This document shows, piece by piece, positions 31,614-40,290 of a stretch of 64,000 bases of DNA (position 1 is the first letter of the stretch; each line of letters opens with the position of its first letter). Made by a program: the position numbers and the translations under genes. This DNA comes from Pseudomonas mandelii (lineage in GTDB: Bacteria; Pseudomonadota; Gammaproteobacteria; Pseudomonadales; Pseudomonadaceae). The stretch is from contig NZ_RCZA01000010.1 of the NCBI RefSeq assembly GCF_006438925.1, positions 124,001 to 188,000 on the forward strand, given 5' to 3'. The notes under the pieces are model-generated. The model saw only the letters and a list, made by a program, of their open reading frames with translations. It did no database searches and was not told the DNA's origin.

Positions 31614-33296
31614 TCAGGCCGTGGCTTTTTGCGCTTTGGTTTCGCTGTTGGGCGGACCGGCGAACTGGGTGGCGAAGCTGCCGACGGCGAGCATGTCGAC
31701 TTCCAGCAGGAACGGGCCGGGTTGAGCCAGTGCGCCGTCGACCACACGGCCGAAATCCTTCAGGTCGGTGACCAGGCCGTGGCGCAGGTTCAGGGATTCC
31801 GCCAGCTTGGAATAATCCGGGGTGTGCAGGTCGACGTAGCAGTGACGGCTGCCGTAGACCGCGTCCTGAATGTTGCGGATCACGCCGTAACGCTGGTCGT
31901 TCATCAGCAGAATCACCACGTTGGCCTTCTCTTGCACCAGCGTCGCCAGCTCGCCGAGGTTGAGGATGAAACCGCCGTCACCGGCCAAGGCGAAGACCTT
32001 GCGCTCAGGCGCCGTTTCAGCCGCGGCCACGGCAGCGCCGATGCCCATCGACAGGCCCTGACCAATGCCTCCGCCGAGGGCATGCACGCCGGCGCGCGGG
32101 TGGAACAGGGTCAGCAGGCGGTTACCCCAGATGCTGTTGGACAGCGTGACGTCGCGCACCCAAGAGAAATTGCGCCCGGTGATCGCTTGCAGCTGTTCGA
32201 CCATGGCCGAGTACGGGCCGAGGTCGGCGATCAATTGGGTGCGGGATCTTTCGCGGACATCCTTGAGTTCGGCGAGGAATGTCGGGTCGATCTGCAGGCG
32301 ACCTTCCAGACGATCCGCCAGGCCTTCAAGGGCCAGTGCCGAGTCGCCACAGATGAACAGCTCGCTGTTATAGCTGCGACCTTCGATGGCCGGGTTGGCG
32401 TCGATACGCAAGGTGTTGCGTGGCAATTTCAACGCGTACTTGAAGGTTTCGTTGCTGCGCAGACGGGAGCCGGCGATCAGCAAGGCATCGCAGCTTTGCA
32501 GGAACTGCTCGACCAATTTGTTTTGCGAGAACGCGCCGAGGCAGCGTTCGTCATCTTCGTTGACCACGCCGCGACCCTGGGTCGAGGTGATCACGCCGAC
32601 GCCCATGTCCAGCAGGCGTTTGACTTGAGGCCCGGCATGCCGCGCGCCGCCGCCGAGCCACAGCAGTGGACGGGTGGCCGTGGCCAGACGCTCGGCCACC
32701 AGGTCCAGCGCTTCGGGCGCAGGGACGGCCACTGGAATCGGCAGCGGTGAAAGGTCGGTCGGCATCGTGATAAAGGTCGACTGGATGTCGATCGGAATTT
32801 CCACGCTGACTGGCCCGGTGGGGGCGGTCAGGGCGGTTTGCACGGCCAGTTTCAGGGTGCTGATCGCGGTTTCGACGCTGCGCACACGGAACGCAGCCTT
32901 CGACACCGCCTTGAGCATGGTCAGTTGGTCGCGGGCTTCGTGGATGTAAGCGAATTCCTGGTCCAGGTACGGTGTTTCGATCTGCCCGGTGATGTGCAGC
33001 AGCGGTGTGCCGGCGGTCAACGCTTCGACCATGGCGCCTGCGGCGTTGCCGGCTGCGGTGCCGGTGGACGTCAGGCAGACACCGAGGCCGCCGGTGGTGC
33101 GGGCATAGGCGTCGGCCATGTTGGTGGCGCCGGCTTCACCGCGAGCCATGACGAAGCGGATATTTCCGCGAACGGTGAAGGCATCGAGGATCGGCATGTT
33201 GTGGATCGAGATCACGCCGAACGCGGCCTTGACGTCGCATTGCTCGAGAAACGCGGTGATGGCAGCGCCAACGGTGACAGTATTTTCATTACGCAT
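31614..33296 (-). CDS. Thiamine-diphosphate-dependent enzyme (acetolactate synthase-like)
   Basis: A 560-residue ThDP enzyme with the three usual domains. The N-terminal pyrimidine domain has the catalytic Glu in ARGEAGATNMADAYAR. The C-terminal domain has the ThDP motif GDGGFILNLGELATLVQE...LLMND. The middle domain lacks a clear FAD-binding signature, so a decarboxylase or carboligase acting on a 2-oxo acid is more likely than true acetolactate synthase. The start overlaps the SDR stop by 8 bases. In the pathway it could decarboxylate an oxo-acid intermediate. Confidence 0.85.
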   Translation of the reverse strand: MRNENTVTVGAAITAFLEQCDVKAAFGVISIHNMPILDAFTVRGNIRFVMARGEAGATNMADAYARTTGGLGVCLTSTGTAAGNAAGAMVEALTAGTPLLHITGQIETPYLDQEFAYIHEARDQLTMLKAVSKAAFRVRSVETAISTLKLAVQTALTAPTGPVSVEIPIDIQSTFITMPTDLSPLPIPVAVPAPEALDLVAERLATATRPLLWLGGGARHAGPQVKRLLDMGVGVITSTQGRGVVNEDDERCLGAFSQNKLVEQFLQSCDALLIAGSRLRSNETFKYALKLPRNTLRIDANPAIEGRSYNSELFICGDSALALEGLADRLEGRLQIDPTFLAELKDVRERSRTQLIADLGPYSAMVEQLQAITGRNFSWVRDVTLSNSIWGNRLLTLFHPRAGVHALGGGIGQGLSMGIGAAVAAAETAPERKVFALAGDGGFILNLGELATLVQEKANVVILLMNDQRYGVIRNIQDAVYGSRHCYVDLHTPDYSKLAESLNLRHGLVTDLKDFGRVVDGALAQPGPFLLEVDMLAVGSFATQFAGPPNSETKAQKATA

Positions 33297-34086
33297 GGCG
33301 GGACAGGCCTCCAGAAACATCGATATGGCTGCCTGTGGTGTAAGCCGACAGAGGCGAGGCCAGAAACAGGATCGCGCGGGCCGCTTCAATCGGCAGGCCC
33401 AGGCGCCCTAAGGGAATGTGTTTTTGTTGCGCCAGCCGGGCGCTCCATTGGGTCCAGTCCAGATCCCGCTCTTCGCGGGCTTCGAAACGTCGGCGCCATT
33501 GCCCGGACTCAACCAGGCCAATGAGGATGCCGTTGACCCGAATGCCCTGACCGGCAAATTCGGTGGCCATCGAACGCACCAGGTTCATGACCCCGGCGCG
33601 GGCGGCCGAGGTGGCGACCATGTGCGGTTCCGGCTGGCTGGCCAGCAGCGAGTTGACGCAGACGATGGCCGCGTTCGGCTGGCGTTGCAGCTGTGCCATG
33701 AAGGCGTGGACCGGGTTGATCACCGAGAAGAATTTCAGGTTCAACTCTTCGGTCCAGGCGCTATCGGTGGTGTCGGCGAAGGTCGACACCCGACCTTGCC
33801 CGGCGTTGTTGATCAGCACGCTGGCCGGGCCCAATGCGGCCAGGCTAGCCGCGGCAAACGCCTTGACCGAATCCGCATCGAGTACGTTGCAAACATGGGC
33901 GAGCAGCCGTGCTTCGGGGAAGCGTTGACGCAATTCGGCTTCGGCGCTGCGCAGCCGGTTTTCGTCCCGACCGCAAAAGGCCACGGCCGCGCCGGCTTCG
34001 AGCAACAACTCGACGCAGGCCAGACCAATGCCCGAAGAGCCACCGGTGACAATCGCGGTGCTGTCTTGCAGTTGATAAAGGCTCAT
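33289..34086 (-). CDS. SDR-family protein with replaced catalytic Tyr and Lys
   Basis: A 265-residue short-chain dehydrogenase/reductase fold. The cofactor motif TGGSSGIG (residues 14-21), NNAG (93-96), Asn116 and Ser146 are all present. The Y-x3-K pair should fall 13 residues after Ser146, but the sequence there is A-Thr159-S-A-A-Arg163-A-G in place of A-Y-S-A-S-K-A-G. Two of four catalytic residues are thus changed, so ordinary alcohol oxidation is doubtful; a lyase or NAD-binding role is possible. It starts 1 base after the IclR gene and overlaps the ThDP gene by 8. Confidence 0.82.
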   Translation of the reverse strand: MSLYQLQDSTAIVTGGSSGIGLACVELLLEAGAAVAFCGRDENRLRSAEAELRQRFPEARLLAHVCNVLDADSVKAFAAASLAALGPASVLINNAGQGRVSTFADTTDSAWTEELNLKFFSVINPVHAFMAQLQRQPNAAIVCVNSLLASQPEPHMVATSAARAGVMNLVRSMATEFAGQGIRVNGILIGLVESGQWRRRFEAREERDLDWTQWSARLAQQKHIPLGRLGLPIEAARAILFLASPLSAYTTGSHIDVSGGLSRHA

Positions 34087-34087
34087 T

Positions 34088-34924
34088 TCAATCCCTCATC
34101 AACGCAGTGACGCGGTGCTGCCCGTCATGGGCAGCAGCACTGTTGTAGTTGAGCAGCCGCGACAGTTCGTCGGCGCTACGGCGCACTTGCAGGAGCAACT
34201 CGTTGAAGTTGACGTGAGCGATCTGTGCGGTCGGGATCGTGACGCCCAGCGCGGCGACGATCCTGCTCGTCTCATCGCGCACCGGGGCGGCGACGGTCGA
34301 AATCGTTGACTCGAAGAAGCCTTCGCTGCTGACGAAACCGCGCTGGCGGTCGGCCTGAACCAGGTCGAACAGTTCCATCACGGTTTTCGGCGTGCACGGC
34401 GAGAACTGCTCCAGGTGTTCTTCCGGGTACAGCTCACGCAACTCTGCCAGCGACAGGTCTTCGAGCAGAATTCGCCCGAGGACAGTGGCGTGGGCGGGCA
34501 GGCGAGTGCCGACGTTGACCGCACTGGAGAACACTGACGGCGGCGAGACCTTGGCCACGTAAACGATCGAACGACCATCGCGCACCACCAGGTTGCTCGG
34601 GTAGTTGAGGCGGTCGCACAAACGCGCCAGCAGCGGCTGGCCCAGTTCGGTCAGCTCCAGTGAAGCCAGGTATTCAAAGCCCAGGCGCAGCACCGACATG
34701 CCCAAGCGGTATTCATTGCCGCTGCGGGTGACGAAGCCCATGGTTTCCAGGGTCGTCAGCAGACGGAATATGGTCGAGCGTGGCAGCGCCAGACGCCGGG
34801 CCAGTTCCGGCGCGGTCAGCGTGCGATTGCGCCGGCTGAATTCGCAGAGCAGCAGCAGGCCGCGCTCCAGGCCCGGCACGATGTATTTGTCCTGAGCGTC
34901 CTTCAGCAGATCTGAATCGTTCAT
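34088..34924 (-). CDS. IclR-family regulator of the catabolic operon
   Basis: A 278-residue regulator: an N-terminal winged helix (about 18-80, LTAPELARRLALPRSTIFRLLTTLE) and a C-terminal effector-binding domain ending in AALGVTIPTAQI. IclR proteins bind aromatic acids or other pathway intermediates and act at palindromic sites. Being encoded in the middle of the operon it likely controls, it would be autoregulated. It overlaps the alpha/beta hydrolase gene by 4 bases. Two related near-palindromes upstream of the first operon gene are candidate sites. Confidence 0.9.
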   Translation of the reverse strand: MNDSDLLKDAQDKYIVPGLERGLLLLCEFSRRNRTLTAPELARRLALPRSTIFRLLTTLETMGFVTRSGNEYRLGMSVLRLGFEYLASLELTELGQPLLARLCDRLNYPSNLVVRDGRSIVYVAKVSPPSVFSSAVNVGTRLPAHATVLGRILLEDLSLAELRELYPEEHLEQFSPCTPKTVMELFDLVQADRQRGFVSSEGFFESTISTVAAPVRDETSRIVAALGVTIPTAQIAHVNFNELLLQVRRSADELSRLLNYNSAAAHDGQHRVTALMRD

Positions 34925-35805
34925 AGAGATGCACCTGTCAGGGATTCTTTAATGGCAAAGGCCAGACGGCCCGCCACGACATAAGGTTGTTCAATAGGGC
35001 TGGCATGCCCGGCATCGGCAATCAGGTTGAACGTGGCGCCCAACGCCTTGGCCAGGGTCAGGCAGCTTTCGGGCGCCGTGATGCCGTCGGCTTCGCCGCA
35101 ATGCACTTCGCAAGGCATCGACAGCGGTGGGTGCCGCAGCAGGTCATCGCTGCACAGCAGTTCAATGGCCTGGCGATAGCCATCGGGATTGAGCCGCGCC
35201 ATGTTCCACCGCACCCAGGCCAGTGCTTTCGGGCTGGCTGCGGGGGAAAGCATGTAAGGACTGCGTTGCTCGGCCATTTGCTGAATGCCCAGTTGTTCCA
35301 GGGCACGCAGGCGTTTGTTGCGCACTTCCTGACGTTGCAGCGCGCGTGATGGATGGCCATAGCCTTGGGCAGGGCTGATCAAGACCAGTCGGCTGATCCG
35401 TTGTTGCTGCACGCCGCTGGCGAACGCTGTGGCCGTAATTGCGCCCAGGGAATGACCCACCAGCACACAGCGCTGGATGCCCAGTGCGTCGAGCATCTGC
35501 AGCAGTCGTTCGGCGTAGTCCGAAGCGTCGGGCGCTAAGGATCTCAGTGGCGTGGAATCACCGTAGCCGGGAGCGTCCCAGGCAATCACCCGGGCGCTTT
35601 GGCCAAGTTCTTGCGCCACCTCTAACCACGACGCCGAGCCCGAGCCGATCCCGTGCAACAACACAATGGCCGGCCCGGCCCCGCATTCGCGAAAGGCCTG
35701 GCGACCGCCTGCGATCTCCAGCGTGCGCACTGGAAAGTTCAGGGCCAGTTGTGCCTGGAGGTCAGCCGTGAGCGGCGGGACGAGATTATCGATGGCGTAC
35801 GACAT
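34921..35805 (-). CDS. Alpha/beta-hydrolase (ring-cleavage-product hydrolase type)
   Basis: A 294-residue alpha/beta-hydrolase. Oxyanion motif LLHGIGSGSASW near residue 50, nucleophile elbow GHSLG about 118-122, acid in GEADGITAPE and His in DAGHASPIE. It resembles C-C or ester hydrolases of meta-cleavage routes. It may hydrolyse the ring-cleavage product or an ester/lactone substrate. It begins 4 bases after the cupin stop and overlaps the IclR start by 4. Confidence 0.85.
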   Translation of the reverse strand: MSYAIDNLVPPLTADLQAQLALNFPVRTLEIAGGRQAFRECGAGPAIVLLHGIGSGSASWLEVAQELGQSARVIAWDAPGYGDSTPLRSLAPDASDYAERLLQMLDALGIQRCVLVGHSLGAITATAFASGVQQQRISRLVLISPAQGYGHPSRALQRQEVRNKRLRALEQLGIQQMAEQRSPYMLSPAASPKALAWVRWNMARLNPDGYRQAIELLCSDDLLRHPPLSMPCEVHCGEADGITAPESCLTLAKALGATFNLIADAGHASPIEQPYVVAGRLAFAIKESLTGASL

Positions 35806-35809
35806 GGGC

Positions 35810-36349
35810 TTATCCGCGCTTGATCGAGGCCAGAGGGTGTTCTGGCGGGTAGGTCGGGGTCAGCGGTTTTTTCGCGCCGAGCATCACGCACATCAGCGCG
35901 TCTTCATCGCCGATGTTGATTTCTTCGCGGTACACGCCGGGCGGCACGGAAATCACGTCGCGGTCGGTAAGGATGGTTTCGAAACGCTCACCGTCCTTCT
36001 CGATCACCACTTTGAGTTTGCCGCGCAGCACAAAGAACACTTCTTCAACGTCGGTGTGCAGGTGCGGCGGGCCTTCGTGGCCGGCCGGAATCACCATGGT
36101 GGAGAACGTGAAGTTCTCCGACGGGATGGTGTTCATGTCGGTGCTCACGCCGGTGCCACCGGTGCCGATGTAGCGCATTTGCGCACGACGGAATTTCGGG
36201 TCGTAGTCGGCCTGGAACTTCAGCGCGTTCCAGTCGTACTTGCGCGTGTCGTAGCGGGCGATGCGGGTTTGCATCCAGCTTTCCAGGTCGCTGCCGGCTG
36301 GCTGTTCCCAGCTTTTCGGGGTTGGTTGTTGTGCTGATAGATCGGTCAT
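35810..36349 (-). CDS. Cupin-domain protein
   Basis: A 179-residue single-domain cupin. The first cupin motif is clear (GHEGPPHLHTDVEEVFFVLRGKL, with the two His and a Glu). In the second motif the usual His is not visible (SVPPGVYREEIN), so the metal site would have fewer or other ligands. It may be a dioxygenase, an isomerase or a small-molecule binder. The ATG at 36349 has AGGAGA 5 bases upstream, which excludes a much longer in-frame start. It lies between an SDR and a hydrolase in the operon. Confidence 0.78.
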   Translation of the reverse strand: MTDLSAQQPTPKSWEQPAGSDLESWMQTRIARYDTRKYDWNALKFQADYDPKFRRAQMRYIGTGGTGVSTDMNTIPSENFTFSTMVIPAGHEGPPHLHTDVEEVFFVLRGKLKVVIEKDGERFETILTDRDVISVPPGVYREEINIGDEDALMCVMLGAKKPLTPTYPPEHPLASIKRG

Positions 36350-36362
36350 GGCTGTCTCCTGA

Positions 36363-37130
36363 TCAAGGCATGACGAACCCGCCGTTGACCGGCAAGGTTT
36401 GTCCAGTGATGAAACGGGCGAGGTCGGACAGCGCGAACAGCACGGCGCCGCTGACGTCTTCGGGAAGTTGTGGGCGTTGAATGGCCCGGTGGTCGTTGTA
36501 CAAACGGTGACGTGCTTCGGGCACGTAGGCGGTGGCTTCGACCAGCACCAGGCCCGGCGCGATGGCGTTGACCGTGATGTTATCGGTGCCCAGTTCACGG
36601 GCCAGGCTGCGGGTCATCGCAATGATTGCGCCCTTGCTGGCGACATAGGCCAGCAGGTTGGGCGCACCCCACAACGGCGTGTCGGACGCCAGGTTAACGA
36701 TGGCGCCATGACCACTGGCGCGCAGGGCCGGCAGGCAAGCCTTGGTCATCAGCCAAGTGCCGCGCACGTTGACTTGCATGACCTGATCCCAGGTGTCGAG
36801 GCTCAGTTCTTCGCAAGTCTTGCCGCCGGAATTGGTGATTGAGGCGTTGTTCACCAGGCCGTCGAGGCCGCCGAGCAAGCGGGTGGCTTCAGCCACGCAG
36901 GCATCGATCGAATCGGGTTGCGCAAGATCAACCGTCACGCCATGTACGGTCAGGCCTTCGGCGGCGAGTTCAGTGGCCGATTGCTGGACGCGTTCGGCGA
37001 GAATGTCGGCGATCACCACGTGGGCACCGGCGCGGCCGATGGCCTGGGCAAAGGCATAACCCAATCCGCGGGCGCCCCCGGTGACCAGGATCCGACGGCC
37101 TTCGAGCAAACGATTGAGGGCTGTCATCAT
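36363..37130 (-). CDS. Short-chain dehydrogenase/reductase
   Basis: A 255-residue classical SDR with an intact active site: TGGARGLG (about 17-24), NNAS, Ser in NLASDTPLWG and the catalytic Y-V-A-S-K. It would oxidise an alcohol or a dihydrodiol, or reduce a carbonyl, with NAD(P). It overlaps the permease gene by 4 bases, so it is co-translated with the importer. It differs from the second SDR in the operon, whose Tyr/Lys are lost. The start could be either of two adjacent ATGs. Confidence 0.88.
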   Translation of the reverse strand: MMTALNRLLEGRRILVTGGARGLGYAFAQAIGRAGAHVVIADILAERVQQSATELAAEGLTVHGVTVDLAQPDSIDACVAEATRLLGGLDGLVNNASITNSGGKTCEELSLDTWDQVMQVNVRGTWLMTKACLPALRASGHGAIVNLASDTPLWGAPNLLAYVASKGAIIAMTRSLARELGTDNITVNAIAPGLVLVEATAYVPEARHRLYNDHRAIQRPQLPEDVSGAVLFALSDLARFITGQTLPVNGGFVMP

Positions 37131-37903
37131 TGCGTACTCAGCATGGCTTTGGGCATGTAATGCAGAACGCGTTTCTCGGCCCAGACCACCGCGCCGTAGG
37201 AGAGCACGCCGATCAGCGTGAGCATGACAATCGCGACGAATACGCCCGCGGTGTTGCCCTGACCTTCTGCATCGACCAGCAGGAAGCCCAGGCCCTGGTT
37301 GCCGCCGACCAACTCACCGACGGTGACGCCGATCACGGCCAGGGTCGAGGCAATGCGCAAGCCCGAGAACAGCGCAGCCATGGCCGAGGGAAACTCTACC
37401 AGGCGGAAGATCTGCCAGCGGCTCGCGTTCATGGTCCGGACCAGGTTGATCATGTCCGGGTCAACGGTGCGGATGGCCGACAGCACGTTGATCATCACCG
37501 GGAAGAACACAATCAGGATCGCGATCAGGATCTTCGGGTAGATGGTGTAGCCCAGCCACATCACGAACAGCGGGGCGAAGGCGACTTTGGGGGCGATTTG
37601 CAGCGCCAGAATGTAAGGCGACAGCATGGCTTCAGCGGCGGGCGAGAGCCCGAGCGAAACACCGATCGCCACGCCGAGCAGAGCGCCCAGACCGAAGCCG
37701 ACGATGATCTCGAATGCGGTGATCAAGGTATGTTGCAGCAGGCCGCCGGTTTGCCACATCACTACACTTTCCTGGGCCACGCGGCTCAGGTGCGGCATGA
37801 CGAATTCGGGCATGCCGAGCAGTCCCGGGCCCCACTGCCAGAGCACCAGGAACAGGATCAGCAGGGCAACGCTGCCGAGCATGGAGTTATTGAGGTTTTT
37901 CAT
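37127..37903 (-). CDS. ABC importer permease (SsuC/TauC type)
   Basis: A 258-residue inner-membrane permease with six predicted helices and the cytoplasmic coupling loop (MNASRWQIFRLVEFPSAMAALFSGLRIA), typical of the nitrate/taurine/sulfonate family. Transporters of this family carry small anions such as sulfonates, aromatic carboxylates and pyrimidine precursors. It works with the binding protein and ATPase encoded directly upstream. Confidence 0.9.
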   Translation of the reverse strand: MKNLNNSMLGSVALLILFLVLWQWGPGLLGMPEFVMPHLSRVAQESVVMWQTGGLLQHTLITAFEIIVGFGLGALLGVAIGVSLGLSPAAEAMLSPYILALQIAPKVAFAPLFVMWLGYTIYPKILIAILIVFFPVMINVLSAIRTVDPDMINLVRTMNASRWQIFRLVEFPSAMAALFSGLRIASTLAVIGVTVGELVGGNQGLGFLLVDAEGQGNTAGVFVAIVMLTLIGVLSYGAVVWAEKRVLHYMPKAMLSTQ

Positions 37904-37931
37904 CGTGTCGTTACCTTGTTGTCACTCGACG

Positions 37932-38933
37932 TTATTGCGCAGCTGTTTGGGTGTCGATGAACTGGTTGGTGTACAGGTCGTCGAGCTTCGGTTCCTGGGT
38001 GACGATGCCTTCGCTGACATAGAACGTGCGGACCGCCTCCAGCCGCGTCGGATCGATGCGGCCCAGTACGGTTTGGTTGGCGTAGACGTGTTCGACGTAA
38101 AGCTTGAAGACCTTCTCCAGCGAATCTTCCTTGCCGGCGTAGGCGGGCACGGCTTTGGCGAAGGTGACCGCGGCGGCGCGCGGGTCCTGAATGATGTCGC
38201 GCATGCCTTGCAGGGTGGCCTGGACCACGCCGCGAACAATCTCCGGGTGCGTCTTGATGGCATCGTCCGAAGCGAGGATCGCCTGGGCCATGCTTTCGAA
38301 AATCTGCGATTGCGGGATCAGTTTGATCTTCACCCCGGCTTCTTCGGCGTTGACCACCCAGTCCGGTACGCCGGCCATCGCCTGGGCTTTGTCAGCCGAG
38401 AACAACTGCCAGACGCCCGACGGGCCGGCCGCCTGGATACTCACGTCGGTTTTGCTCAGGCCTGCTTTGCGAAGGGAGGCGAGCAAGGCGTAGTAGGTGG
38501 TGTCCGAGTAGGACATCACGGTCATGGTCTTGCCCTTGAGGTCCGTGATCGAGTTGATATTTTCGGCGGCGTTGGTAGCAATCATGGTCACACCGCCGGC
38601 GCCCAGCACGGCGACGGCGCGCACCGGAATACCGTTGGCCCGCACCACAATCGGTGTATCACCCAGGGCACCGCCGAGCATGGCGTTACCGGCACCGATC
38701 TGCTTCGCCACGTCCACACCGCCCTTGGCCGCGATGAAGGTCATGTTCAGGTTCTGAGCGGCGTAGTAGCCCTTTTCCTGGGCGATGATCCACGGGGCGA
38801 ACGCCGGCGAATTCGGCGGCGCCGGCAACAAATAGGTCACGTCGGTGGGCTGCGCCTGCGCGGCGAAGGCCATGCCCAGGCCGAGCGCGATGCCGGTGGC
38901 CTGGCTGAAGCGTTGAAACAGAGACTTGAACAT
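37932..38933 (-). CDS. ABC importer substrate-binding protein (TauA/NMT1 type)
   Basis: A 333-residue periplasmic binding protein with a signal peptide (ATGIALGLGMAFAAQAQ). The mature part has the SsuA/THI5-like pattern (PAFAPWIIAQEKGYYAAQNL; AKGGVDVAKQIGAGNA). It delivers the operon's substrate to the permease. The ATG at 38933 has AGGAG 6 bases upstream. The first ligand-contact segment TYLLPAPPNSPAFAPW is unusual in its Pro content, but the substrate cannot be predicted. Confidence 0.88.
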   Translation of the reverse strand: MFKSLFQRFSQATGIALGLGMAFAAQAQPTDVTYLLPAPPNSPAFAPWIIAQEKGYYAAQNLNMTFIAAKGGVDVAKQIGAGNAMLGGALGDTPIVVRANGIPVRAVAVLGAGGVTMIATNAAENINSITDLKGKTMTVMSYSDTTYYALLASLRKAGLSKTDVSIQAAGPSGVWQLFSADKAQAMAGVPDWVVNAEEAGVKIKLIPQSQIFESMAQAILASDDAIKTHPEIVRGVVQATLQGMRDIIQDPRAAAVTFAKAVPAYAGKEDSLEKVFKLYVEHVYANQTVLGRIDPTRLEAVRTFYVSEGIVTQEPKLDDLYTNQFIDTQTAAQ

Positions 38934-38972
38934 GCGTACTCCTGAATCGGTTGATGGCCGCAAGGGCGTTGA

Positions 38973-39824
38973 TCAATGCAGTTCGGTGTCTTCGCCGACT
39001 TTCAGCAATTCCATCAGGCGACCGGCCAGCGGACCGATCTCCGGCAGCTTGCGGCGCTCCAGCGGGTTGTCGCGAAACGGCAGGTCGACGCTGATTTCTT
39101 CGATGATGGTGCCGGGGCGGGCACTCATGACCAGCAGCCGGTCGGACATGGCGATGGCTTCGATCAGGTCATGGGTAATGAACAGGGCGGTTTTCTTTTC
39201 GTCGAAGAGCATCCGCGCCATGTCCTGCTGCAGGATCATCTTGGTCTGCGCATCCAGGGCCGAGAACGGCTCGTCGAGGAACAGCACTTGCGGGTCGATG
39301 GCCAAGGTACGAGCCAGGGCTGCACGCTGACGCATGCCGCCCGACAGCTGGAACGGGTAGTGGTCGGCAAAGCCTTGCAGGTGGCAACGATCGAGCAGAT
39401 CTTTGGCCACCGCCTGACGTTTGGCGGCCGGTACACCTTGAATTTCCAGACCCAGTTCGACATTGCGACGAATGCTGCGCCATGGCATCAGCAGGTCTTT
39501 TTGCAACATGAAAGCAACTTGGCGAACCGGACCTGTGACCGCTTCACCGCCGACGAACACCTCGCCTTCGGAAGGTCGATAGAGGCCGGAGCCCATATTC
39601 AGGATGGTGCTTTTGCCGCAACCGGAAGGGCCGATGATCGACACCACTTCACCGCGGCGAATCTTGAAATTGACTTCGCGAATGGCAAACGGCGCGTCGG
39701 ATTTTCCTTTGGCCGGGAAACATTTGCCGACATTGCGAAATTCAATTTCGATGGGCTCCAGATCTTCCTTGGGAGCGGGTTTATTCCATTGAGGGGCGAT
39801 GGCGTACATCTCGTTCACAGCCAT
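38973..39824 (-). CDS. ABC importer ATPase, first gene of the operon
   Basis: A 283-residue ABC ATPase of the SsuB/TauB family: Walker A GPSGCGKST, Q loop FMLQKDLLMPW, signature LSGGMRQRAALART, Walker B VLFLDEPFSALD and switch His in FITHD. It drives import with the permease and binding protein that follow. It is the first gene of the 18-gene run, so the promoter must lie in 39825-40158. The ATG at 39824 lacks a good ribosome site; one 15 bases later (MYAIAPQW) is an alternative. Confidence 0.88.
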   Translation of the reverse strand: MAVNEMYAIAPQWNKPAPKEDLEPIEIEFRNVGKCFPAKGKSDAPFAIREVNFKIRRGEVVSIIGPSGCGKSTILNMGSGLYRPSEGEVFVGGEAVTGPVRQVAFMLQKDLLMPWRSIRRNVELGLEIQGVPAAKRQAVAKDLLDRCHLQGFADHYPFQLSGGMRQRAALARTLAIDPQVLFLDEPFSALDAQTKMILQQDMARMLFDEKKTALFITHDLIEAIAMSDRLLVMSARPGTIIEEISVDLPFRDNPLERRKLPEIGPLAGRLMELLKVGEDTELH

Positions 39825-39960
39825 TGGGAAGGGTCTCTGGTCTGTTTTATAGGTGATACGGTGTTTAGTGCATGAACAATGCCACCCCAATGCCAGGTTG
39901 ATTTTTTGTTAAAAAATCTTTGTTTATTAATGACTTGTGAAGTTTTTGAGGTTTTTGGCG

Positions 39961-39978
39961 TGTTTTGTATACGAAACA
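39961..39978. promoter_or_regulatory. Candidate IclR operator 1
   Basis: TGTTTTGTATACGAAACA is an 18-bp palindrome with one mismatched pair, 137 bases before the ATPase ATG. It shares the frame GTTTT-N6-GAAAC, with a self-complementary N6, with the site at 40088. Confidence 0.55.
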
Positions 39979-40087
39979 AGGTTTCCTGTATGGCACGAAA
40001 TTTCACATCGAATGTGCTTGCCATGGGAAACGGCGAGAAAGAAGGGGTTGTTGAGGTAACGCGACTCGGGGAGAAATAGAGGGTTTT

Positions 40088-40103
40088 GTTTTACATGTGA
40101 AAC
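40088..40103. promoter_or_regulatory. Candidate IclR operator 2
   Basis: GTTTTACATGTGAAAC has the same outer bases and the same single mismatch as the first site, with a different self-complementary core (ACATGT instead of GTATAC). The sites start 126 bases apart, which would allow two dimers to cooperate. Confidence 0.5.
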
Positions 40104-40158
40104 GAGGGGTTCGGCTTTTTGTATTTTGGGTCGGGATTATTGTTGTTCTTTCGGGCCT

Positions 40159-40257
40159 CATCGCGAGCAAGCTCGCTCCCACAAGGGTTATGTGTCGATC
40201 ACTCATTATGTGAACAACACCGACCACCTGTGGGAGCGAGCTTGCTCGCGATGAGGC
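40159..40257. repeat. REPIN of the GTGGGAGCGAGC class
   Basis: CATCGCGAGCAAGCTCGCTC plus CCACA (40159-40183) and TGTGGGAGCGAGCTTGCTCG plus CGATG (40229-40253) are inverted copies separated by about 45 bases. The element lies upstream of the catabolic operon and just after the module read from the right. Confidence 0.88.
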
Positions 40258-40290
40258 CCTCACAAATACAGAAGCTTTCAGATCTGTGTT

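Larger units (their letters stand above)
39825..40290. other. Promoter region of the catabolic operon plus REPIN
   Basis: 466 bases between the ATPase gene and the stop of the enoyl-CoA-hydratase-like gene, both minus strand. The AT-rich half next to the ATPase contains two related near-palindromes (39961-39978, 40088-40103) and is the likely control region. The other half is a REPIN (40159-40257). No gene is seen. Confidence 0.65.
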
